Below, piece by piece: positions 54,549-61,101 of a stretch of DNA of 64,000 nt. The position numbers and the translations under genes were made by a program. Positions within the stretch are counted from its first letter, which is position 1, and each line of letters opens with the position of its first letter. Location: positions 1 to 64,000 of the forward strand of contig ONII01000005.1 in the NCBI GenBank assembly GCA_900317845.1. Direction: 5' to 3'. The notes under the pieces are model-generated. The model saw only the letters and a list, made by a program, of their open reading frames with translations, was not told where the DNA came from and ran no database searches. Source of the DNA: an uncultured Bacteroidales bacterium. GTDB taxonomy: Bacteria > Bacteroidota > Bacteroidia > Bacteroidales > UBA932.

Positions 54549-55511
54549 TCAGTATAATACTTTATTCAAGAACAGGGCATGGCCCGGAACCGATTCACCG
54601 GCGTCCCCACGGGTTCCGGAGGCGATGAGCTCCGCCACCCACTCCGGGCTATGCTTTCCCCGCCCCACCTCGATGAGCGTTCCCACCGTGGCCCGCACCA
54701 TGTTCCGCAGGAACCGGTCTGCCGCAATCCGGAAGTACCAATAATTACCCACGGAGAAGGGTATGGTATCGCAAACCGCCTCCGCTTCGCTCCGGCCCCT
54801 CCCAACTCGCAACGCGTCTGACGACGCGACTGTGGGCCCCTCCCGTCCCGGGAGAGATTTTCCCCCTATAATCCCCGAGGGGATATCTGCCCTTGCGGGG
54901 CACGGCCGAGGGTGGCCATGGGTTTGCGACACCATACCCTCCTCCGTATAATTCAGCACCTGCACATGGAAAGGGGTGTAGGGGGCCCAGAAGGCGTCGA
55001 AGACGGTGCAGATGGAGGTTTTGTTGTCGCCGCCGGTTTTTTCGAAGCAGGAAAAGTCGTGCGTGCCCAGAAGGAACTGACAGGCGGCGTTCATGGCGTC
55101 AAAATCCAGTGAGGGATAGCCGCAGAGCCAGGAGGTGCTGCGCAGAAACGGGTCTTTTTGCCTGTGAATGAAATAGGTATATTCCCGCCGACGGGCGCTG
55201 AACCGCGCGTGGAAATCGTCCGGGACAACTGACACCGAATGAACCACCACTTCGCGGGGCAGCATGGCATTTAATTTGTAGGTAAAGTCGGATGCCTCGA
55301 AGGGAAGCATTCCGTCGTAATCGAAGTGGGCAATATACCCCACGGCATGTACGCCGGTATCGGTACGGCCCGCCCCGGTAACGGGAACCTTCCGCCCCAG
55401 CAGGCGGGACAACACCCCCTCCAGGCACGCCTGAACCGACGGTGAGGAAGGCTGGATTTGCCAGCCGCAGAACGCCGAACCGTCGTAAGAAAGGCACAAA
55501 GAATAACGCAT
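54549..55511 (-). CDS. truA: tRNA pseudouridine synthase A carrying an in-frame 179-bp insertion
   Basis: TruA makes pseudouridines 38-40 in tRNA anticodon arms. The product has GWQIQPSSPSVQACLEG and the catalytic GAGRTDTGVHAVGY. Later come FEKTGGDNKTSICTV and FRIAADRFLRNMVRATVGT. From the ATG at 55511 it is 320 aa, while family members in this phylum run about 245-265. The excess is a segment at about residues 192-251 (between YTEEGM and PFSVGNYWYFRI) that matches the mobile palindromic element at 54760-54938. A longer start at 55517 would be a TTG inside the -7 box. Activity with the insertion is uncertain, but the frame is intact. Confidence 0.93.
   Translation of the reverse strand: MRYSLCLSYDGSAFCGWQIQPSSPSVQACLEGVLSRLLGRKVPVTGAGRTDTGVHAVGYIAHFDYDGMLPFEASDFTYKLNAMLPREVVVHSVSVVPDDFHARFSARRREYTYFIHRQKDPFLRSTSWLCGYPSLDFDAMNAACQFLLGTHDFSCFEKTGGDNKTSICTVFDAFWAPYTPFHVQVLNYTEEGMVSQTHGHPRPCPARADIPSGIIGGKSLPGREGPTVASSDALRVGRGRSEAEAVCDTIPFSVGNYWYFRIAADRFLRNMVRATVGTLIEVGRGKHSPEWVAELIASGTRGDAGESVPGHALFLNKVLY
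54760..54938. mobile_element. MITE-like element with 18-bp terminal inverted repeats inside truA
   Basis: The ends are GGTATGGTATCGCAAACC (54760-54777) and GGTTTGCGACACCATACC (54921-54938), reverse complements with one mismatch. Inside are further hairpins: CGCGTC/GACGCG, ATCCCC/GGGGAT, CTCCC/GGGAG and GCCC/GGGC. No stop codon falls in the truA frame. At 179 bp it encodes no transposase and would have to be moved in trans. Confidence 0.75.
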
Positions 55512-55514
55512 ATG

Positions 55515-55522
55515 CAAAATTA
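55515..55522 (-). promoter_or_regulatory. -7 box of truA
   Basis: Minus-strand TAATTTTG matches TAnnTTTG and ends 3 bases before the truA ATG. This is the tightest spacing in the window. No clear -33 is visible. Confidence 0.45.
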
Positions 55523-55531
55523 ATAAAATAT

Positions 55532-56524
55532 ATGGAATCCGTTAACATCCGTGAATTAAACGAGCGAATCCAAAAAGAGAGTTCCTTCGTGGACCTGCTC
55601 ACCCTGGAAATGGGCAAAGTGATTGTAGGACAGAAACACCTGGTGGATAACCTCCTGATTGGCCTGCTGAGCGGCGGCCACATCCTGCTGGAAGGCGTAC
55701 CGGGCCTGGCCAAAACCCTGGCCATCAATACCTTGTCCAAGGCGGTAGACGCCAAATTCAGCCGTATCCAGTTCACCCCGGACCTGCTTCCCGCAGACGT
55801 TGTGGGTACGCTCATCTACTCCCAGAAAAACGAAAGCTTCGAGGTCCACAAAGGCCCCATCTTCGCCAACTTTATCCTGGCCGATGAAATCAACCGTTCC
55901 CCGGCCAAAGTCCAAAGCGCCCTGCTGGAAGCCATGCAGGAGCACCAGGTCACCATTGGCGAGAATACCTTCAAACTGCCGGAACCGTTCCTGGTGATGG
56001 CCACCCAGAACCCCATTGAGCAGGAAGGCACCTATCCCCTGCCGGAAGCCCAGGTGGACCGTTTTATGCTCAAGGTAGTGGTTTCCTACCCCCAGAAGGA
56101 GGAGGAACGCCAGATTATCCGCATGAACAACGCCGGCACCTTCCCCCAGGCCCAGGCCGTGGTAAAACCGGAAGACATCATCCGCGCCCGCGAGGTGGTG
56201 AAAGACGTTTACATGGACGAGAAAATCGAGCGGTACATTGTGGATATCGTCAATGCCACCCGTACCCCCGGCGAGTACGGCCTCAAGGAACTGGACAGCT
56301 TCATTTCCTACGGCGGCTCCCCGCGTGCCAGCATTTCCCTGGCCATGGCGTCCAAGGCCTATGCCTTCATCAAGCGCCGCGGCTACGTGATTCCGGAAGA
56401 CGTCCGGGCCGTCTGCAATGAGGTCCTTCGTCACCGTATCGGCCTCACGTATGAAGCCGAGGCAGAAAATGTTACGCCCGAGCAAATTATCGAGAAGATT
56501 ATCAACGCGGTGATCGTTCCGTAA
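55532..56524 (+). CDS. MoxR-family AAA+ ATPase
   Basis: The 330-residue product has Walker A in GVPGLAKT, Walker B in ILADEINRSPAKVQSALLEAM, the sensor region MATQNPIEQEGTYPLPEAQ, and a C-terminal lid with SPRASISLAMASKAYAF. MoxR ATPases act as chaperones maturing the VWA proteins encoded next to them. The ATG at 55532 is chosen; the frame is open further upstream only through the truA 5' end. It is the first gene of the Bat operon, and its stop overlaps the next ATG (TAATG). Confidence 0.93.
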   Translation: MESVNIRELNERIQKESSFVDLLTLEMGKVIVGQKHLVDNLLIGLLSGGHILLEGVPGLAKTLAINTLSKAVDAKFSRIQFTPDLLPADVVGTLIYSQKNESFEVHKGPIFANFILADEINRSPAKVQSALLEAMQEHQVTIGENTFKLPEPFLVMATQNPIEQEGTYPLPEAQVDRFMLKVVVSYPQKEEERQIIRMNNAGTFPQAQAVVKPEDIIRAREVVKDVYMDEKIERYIVDIVNATRTPGEYGLKELDSFISYGGSPRASISLAMASKAYAFIKRRGYVIPEDVRAVCNEVLRHRIGLTYEAEAENVTPEQIIEKIINAVIVP

Positions 56525-57405
56525 TGACACCAGAAGAGTTAATAAAGAAAGTCCGCAAGATTGAGATTCGGACCAAAGCGCTGAGCCACCAGATTTTTGC
56601 CGGTGAGTACCATTCTGCGTTCAAGGGACGCGGCATGGCCTTCAGCGAGGTACGCGAATATCAGTACGGGGACGATGTCCGCAACATGGACTGGAACGTC
56701 ACGGCCCGCATGAGCGCCCCGTACGTGAAGGTCTTTGAGGAGGAACGCGAGCTCACCGTGGTACTGCTGGTGGATATTTCCCGCAGCGGCCTTTTTGGCA
56801 CGCAGGGCAAGACCAAACGCGAGCAAATTGCGGAAATTGCCGCTACGCTCTCGTTCAGCGCCATCCTCAACAACGACAAAGTGGGCTGCATCCTGTTCAG
56901 CGACCGCGTAGAAAAGTTCATCCCGCCGGCAAAGGGCCGCACGCATTTCCTGCATATTATCCGCGAAATGCTGGAATACCAGCCCCAGCACGACGGCACG
57001 GACATTGGCGAAGCCCTGCGCTACCTGACCAATGCCATCAAGAAAAAGTGCACCGCCTTTGTGCTCAGCGACATGCTGGATACCCGCTCCGATGGCACCC
57101 CGCGCTACGAAGATGCCCTGAAGGTGGCCGTAAACCGCCACGACGTCTCCGTCATCCGCGTGAGCGACCCGCGGGAAAAATGCATCCCCAACGTGGGCCT
57201 CGTGCATGCCAAAGATGCAGAAACCGGTGCCTCCCGCTGGATCAACACCAGCTCGCGCAGCGTCCGCTCGGCCTATGAGAACTGGTTCCGCACCGCAACG
57301 GGCGCAGCAGACCGCCTGCTGCTCAAATACCAGGTAGACCATGTGGATGTGAGCACCAACGAAGATTACGTGCGCAGCCTCATGGCATTATTCCACAGAA
57401 GATGA
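56524..57405 (+). CDS. DUF58 protein with VWA-like domain
   Basis: The 293-residue product has the DUF58 signature REYQYGDDVRNMDWNVTAR, followed by a VWA-like fold with the metal site VVLLVDISRSG (D-x-S-x-S). DUF58 proteins are constant partners of MoxR ATPases and are thought to be their clients. The start overlaps the moxR stop by one base. The end overlaps the next gene by 4 bases, so the operon is tightly coupled. Confidence 0.92.
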   Translation: MTPEELIKKVRKIEIRTKALSHQIFAGEYHSAFKGRGMAFSEVREYQYGDDVRNMDWNVTARMSAPYVKVFEEERELTVVLLVDISRSGLFGTQGKTKREQIAEIAATLSFSAILNNDKVGCILFSDRVEKFIPPAKGRTHFLHIIREMLEYQPQHDGTDIGEALRYLTNAIKKKCTAFVLSDMLDTRSDGTPRYEDALKVAVNRHDVSVIRVSDPREKCIPNVGLVHAKDAETGASRWINTSSRSVRSAYENWFRTATGAADRLLLKYQVDHVDVSTNEDYVRSLMALFHRR

Positions 57406-58376
57406 TGAAAACTACTAGACGCATCATACCTCTCCTACTGCTCGTCGGAAGCCTTACAGCCGGCGCGGAAGGTCTCCGCAAAGAAGGCGGGGAAGCCTTC
57501 CTGGAGCCGCTGCAAAAACGGGACTCCGTGCTGGTGGCAGACCAGTTCCGCTATGGCGTAGAGCTCAAGGACGTAGCGGAAGGCACTCCCCTCGCCCTCC
57601 CGGAAATCCAGACAGAGAAAGACAGCCCCATCGAGTTTGTGGGAGACTGGCAGCTGGATTCCGTCAAGGTGAAAAAGACGGGCCTATATACCATCAAAGC
57701 CTCCCGCATCCTCACCGCCTGGTGGGGCGGCAGCTATGAGCTTCCGGACATTCCGGTGCTCTTCGGCGGCGACACCCTTGTGTTCAAGGCGCCCGCAGAG
57801 CCCCTGGTGGTCAATGAGTTACCCGTCGACATGGAAAGCTTCCAGGCCCACGACATCAAGGACCAGGTGAAGTTCCCCTACACCTTCAAGGAGGTGGCGC
57901 CCTGGGTACTGGGGGCGCTGGTAGTCATCGGCCTTATTTACCTGTTCATCCAATGGCTGCTTCACAGAAGGAAGGCCGTACGGGAAAAGGAAGACGCAGA
58001 GCCCGCCCACATCAAGGCCCTGCGCAAGCTGGACCGCTACCGGGGCGACAAATACTGGAAACCGGACCAGCAAAAGCTCTTCTATTCCGGCGTTACGGAC
58101 GCCCTGCGGGAATACATCGTATCCCGTTATGGGGTGAGCGCCATGGAAATGACCACGGCCGAGATTTTTGCCGATCTGAAAGGCAGCGACATCCCGCCGG
58201 AGCTCTATCAGGAGATGAAGGCGCTCTTTGAGCGGGCAGACTTTGTGAAGTTTGCCAAGTACACCGCCACGGAAGAAGAAAACGCCCAGGTGCTGCCGCA
58301 GGCAATCGGCTTTGTAACAGCCACTTACCAGCAGGAGATTGCCGGCGAGGCCGGCAAGGACGAAAAGGAGGCATAA
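57402..58376 (+). CDS. Bat-operon membrane protein of unknown function
   Basis: The 324-residue product has a signal peptide (LLLLVGSLTAGAEG) and a periplasmic beta domain of about 140 residues. A membrane helix (about 165-187, VLGALVVIGLIYLFIQWLL) and a cytoplasmic helical tail (HIKALRKLDRYRGDKYW) follow. This layout resembles DUF4381-like or BatD-related proteins found between DUF58 and BatA in Bacteroidota Bat operons. Function is unknown. It overlaps the DUF58 gene by 4 bases and precedes batA by 3. Confidence 0.8.
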   Translation: MMKTTRRIIPLLLLVGSLTAGAEGLRKEGGEAFLEPLQKRDSVLVADQFRYGVELKDVAEGTPLALPEIQTEKDSPIEFVGDWQLDSVKVKKTGLYTIKASRILTAWWGGSYELPDIPVLFGGDTLVFKAPAEPLVVNELPVDMESFQAHDIKDQVKFPYTFKEVAPWVLGALVVIGLIYLFIQWLLHRRKAVREKEDAEPAHIKALRKLDRYRGDKYWKPDQQKLFYSGVTDALREYIVSRYGVSAMEMTTAEIFADLKGSDIPPELYQEMKALFERADFVKFAKYTATEEENAQVLPQAIGFVTATYQQEIAGEAGKDEKEA

Positions 58377-58379
58377 GCT

Positions 58380-59363
58380 ATGTATTTTGAGTATCCCTAC
58401 CTCCTGTTCCTCCTGGCCATTCCGGTGCTGCTGGTGCTTCGTTACCTGTACATCGAACTCAGGAACCGCCGCGTGCACCTCAGGGTTTCCAAACTGGATG
58501 CCTGGACCGCCGGCGGGCGCTCCGTTTTCGAGCTTCTCCGCCACCTTCCCTTCGTACTGCGCATCGCCGCGCTCAGCCTCATCATTGTGGCCATCGCCCG
58601 GCCCCGCTCTTCCACGCAGGTGGAAAAGGTGGATACGGAGGGCATCGACATCATGTTCACGATGGATGTAAGTACCTCCATGCTGGCCCGCGACTTTACG
58701 CCGGACCGCCTGAGCGCCGCCAAAGACATTGCCATTGAGTTCATTGCACAGCGCCCCAGCGACCGCATGGGCATCGCGGTCTTTGCCGGAGAAAGCTACA
58801 CCCAGTGCCCGCTCACCACGGACCGCGCCACCCTGATCAACCTCATGAAGGAAGTGCAGACAGACCTTATTGAGGACGGCACGGCCATCGGCAACGGCCT
58901 GGCCACGGCGGTTGCGCGCCTGAAGGATTCCGACGCCAAGAGCCGCGTGGTCATTCTCCTGACGGACGGTGTAAACAACATGGGCGAGATTGACCCGTCC
59001 ATGGCCACGGAAATTGCAAAGACTTATGGCATAAGGGTTTATACTATAGGCGTGGGCGCCAACGGCACCGCTCCCTACCCTGTGCAGACGCCCTGGGGCA
59101 TTGAGCTGCAGAACATCCCCGTAGAGATTGACGAGGCCCTGCTGCAAAACATTGCCGACGGCACCGGTGGACGCTATTTCCGCGCCACCGACAACACCAA
59201 GCTGGCCGAGATTTACGCAGAAATCGGCCAGATGGAAAAGACCCGCACATCGGTGGATTCCTTCCCCGTTTACAAAGATTTGTTCACCAACTACGCGCTG
59301 GCAGCGCTCGTGTGCCTGTTATTGGAAGTGCTGCTGCTTGCCATCATGAGGAGGTTACCGTAA
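58380..59363 (+). CDS. batA: BatA, membrane-anchored VWA-domain protein
   Basis: The 327-residue product has an N-terminal membrane region (about 5-25 and 58-75) and a VWA domain with the metal site MFTMDVSTSMLARDF (D-x-S-x-S) and VVILLTDGVNNMG. A C-terminal membrane helix follows (about 303-322, YALAALVCLLLEVLLLAIM). BatA and BatB are thought to form a periplasmic complex linked to aerotolerance or stress resistance. The stop overlaps the batB ATG (TAATG). Confidence 0.93.
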   Translation: MYFEYPYLLFLLAIPVLLVLRYLYIELRNRRVHLRVSKLDAWTAGGRSVFELLRHLPFVLRIAALSLIIVAIARPRSSTQVEKVDTEGIDIMFTMDVSTSMLARDFTPDRLSAAKDIAIEFIAQRPSDRMGIAVFAGESYTQCPLTTDRATLINLMKEVQTDLIEDGTAIGNGLATAVARLKDSDAKSRVVILLTDGVNNMGEIDPSMATEIAKTYGIRVYTIGVGANGTAPYPVQTPWGIELQNIPVEIDEALLQNIADGTGGRYFRATDNTKLAEIYAEIGQMEKTRTSVDSFPVYKDLFTNYALAALVCLLLEVLLLAIMRRLP

Positions 59364-60367
59364 TGTTAATGTTTGCCAATTACCAGTATCTGTATTTGCT
59401 GCTGCTCATTCCGGTATTCCTCGTGGGCTATGCCCTGCTGCGCTACCTCCGCGGCAAACGTGTGAAAGCCCTGGGAGACCCTGTGCTGGTGGAGGCCTTA
59501 ATGCCTTCCCGCTCCCGCAGCAAGGGATGGGTGCGCATGGGACTCTTCTGCCTGGCCTTCGCCTTCTTTGTGGTGGGCCTGGCCCGGCCGCGTACCGGCG
59601 CCCGCCTGGCAGAGCGCAAAACCAAAGGCGCAGAGATTATCGTGGCCCTGGACGTGTCCAATTCCATGCTGGCCCAGGATTACTCCCCCAACCGCCTGGA
59701 GCGCGCCAAGCTGGCCATTTCCCGCCTGACGGACCGCCTGCAGGAAGACCGGATCGGCCTGGTGATCTTTGCCGGAACGTCTTTTGTGCAACTGCCGGTC
59801 ACCACCGACTACGTAAGCGCCAAGATGTTCCTCGGGAGCATCGACACCGGTTCCATTCCCGTGCAGGGAACGGCCATCGGGGACGCTATTCGCCTGTGTA
59901 TCAAGAGCTTTAGCGCGCAGAGCGAAAAGAGCCGCGTCATTGTAGTCATCTCCGACGGTGAGAACCACGAGGACGACGCCGTAGGTGCGGCCAAGCAGGC
60001 GGCGGAACTGGGCATCAAGGTGTATACCATCGGCGTAGGTTCGGCGGAAGGCCAGCCCATCCCCATGGACGGCGGCCTGCTGCGGGACAAAGACGGCGAG
60101 ATTGTGGTCACCAAGCTCAACGAGCAAATGCTCCGGGATGTGGCCAAGGCCGGTAACGGAGCCTATATCCATGCGGGCGGCGAGGAATTCGGCCTGAATC
60201 CCATCGTCCAGGATATCCGCCGCATGGAGGACGAAGAATTTGGCAGCGTGGTGTTCGAGGAGTACGACGAGCAGTACATGTACTTCTTTGGCGTAGCCCT
60301 GCTGCTGTTTGTGATTCAGATGCTTATCGGCGAGCGCAAGCCCCGCCGCAAACTGTTCGAAGTATGA
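59363..60367 (+). CDS. batB: BatB, membrane-anchored VWA-domain protein
   Basis: The 334-residue paralogue of BatA has two N-terminal hydrophobic segments, a VWA metal site in IIVALDVSNSMLAQDY, VIVVISDGENHEDDA, and a final membrane helix near YMYFFGVALLLFVIQMLI. The ATG at 59363 is chosen because it overlaps the batA stop. An upstream in-frame start would lie inside batA, and a second ATG at 59369 is also possible. It overlaps batC by 4 bases. Confidence 0.93.
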   Translation: MLMFANYQYLYLLLLIPVFLVGYALLRYLRGKRVKALGDPVLVEALMPSRSRSKGWVRMGLFCLAFAFFVVGLARPRTGARLAERKTKGAEIIVALDVSNSMLAQDYSPNRLERAKLAISRLTDRLQEDRIGLVIFAGTSFVQLPVTTDYVSAKMFLGSIDTGSIPVQGTAIGDAIRLCIKSFSAQSEKSRVIVVISDGENHEDDAVGAAKQAAELGIKVYTIGVGSAEGQPIPMDGGLLRDKDGEIVVTKLNEQMLRDVAKAGNGAYIHAGGEEFGLNPIVQDIRRMEDEEFGSVVFEEYDEQYMYFFGVALLLFVIQMLIGERKPRRKLFEV

Positions 60368-61098
60368 GGAAGTTTTTGTGCATAACCCTGGCGCTGTGCT
60401 GCTCGGTGGCCGTTTTCGGTCAAAAGGCCGACCTTCGCAAGGGCAATCGGCAGTTCAAGAAGAAAGACTATGCCGCGGCCGATATCAGCTACCGCAAGGC
60501 CCTGATGCTGGACACCGCATCCGTGGCGGCGCACTATAACCTGGCCAACAACCTTTACAGGCAGGAAAACCTGGACGAAGCCGCCAAGCAGCTGGAGGCC
60601 GTGCAGCTCACCGCCGGTGAGGAACCCTTCGCCGCCGATTACTATTTCAACCGGGGCGATGTAGCCCTGGCCCAACAGGACTGGCAGACGGCCGTGAACA
60701 TGTTCAAGGAGAGCCTGCGCCGGCGTCCGGAAGATCTGGAGGCCAAGGAAAACTACATCTACGCCCGCAACAAGCTGATGGAACAGCAGCAGAACCAGGA
60801 TCAGAATCAGAACCAGGACCAGGACCAGAACCAGGACCAAAACCAAGACCAGAACCAGGACCAAAACCAGGACCAGAATCAAGACCAGAATAACGACAAG
60901 CAGGACCAGAATCAGGATCAAAACCAGAACCAGCAGCAGCAACAGCAGAGCCAGCAGGACCAGCAGCAACAACTGAGCCCTCAGCAGGCCCAGCAGCTGC
61001 TCCAGGCCATCCAGGACAAGGAAAAACAGACCCAGGAAAAGGTCGATGAGAAAAAGGCCCAGGCCCTGAAGTCCCGCCAGAAGGAAAAGAATTGGTAG
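60364..61098 (+). CDS. batC: BatC, TPR protein with Gln/Asn/Asp-rich tract
   Basis: The 244-residue product has a signal peptide (LCITLALCCSVAVFGQ), then TPR motifs (about 22-135, for example ADISYRKALMLDTASVAAHYNLANN). From residue 140 a tract of about 70 residues is built mainly of QNQD units, followed by QQQQ runs. The Lys/Glu/Gln-rich C-terminus suggests a coiled coil. BatC is thought to scaffold the BatA/B complex in the periplasm. The Gln-rich tract is encoded by near-identical CAGAACCAGGAC units and is probably length-variable. Confidence 0.88.
   Translation: MRKFLCITLALCCSVAVFGQKADLRKGNRQFKKKDYAAADISYRKALMLDTASVAAHYNLANNLYRQENLDEAAKQLEAVQLTAGEEPFAADYYFNRGDVALAQQDWQTAVNMFKESLRRRPEDLEAKENYIYARNKLMEQQQNQDQNQNQDQDQNQDQNQDQNQDQNQDQNQDQNNDKQDQNQDQNQNQQQQQQSQQDQQQQLSPQQAQQLLQAIQDKEKQTQEKVDEKKAQALKSRQKEKNW
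60781..60960 (+). repeat. Coding tandem repeat (QNQD) in batC
   Basis: About a dozen 12-base units, mostly CAGAACCAGGAC with synonymous changes (CAAAACCAAGAC, CAGAATCAGGAT), followed by CAGCAG runs. High unit identity makes slippage in multiples of 3 or 12 bases likely, changing length without breaking the frame. Confidence 0.8.
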
Positions 61099-61101
61099 AG
61101 T

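Noticed and set aside
54760-54938. Insertion sequence in truA
   Set aside because: At 179 bp with no transposase it is too short for an IS. A MITE-like palindromic element fits better.
60781-60960. Tandem 12-base repeat as possible CRISPR or origin iterons
   Set aside because: It is fully coding (QNQD) in batC, with synonymous third-base variation.
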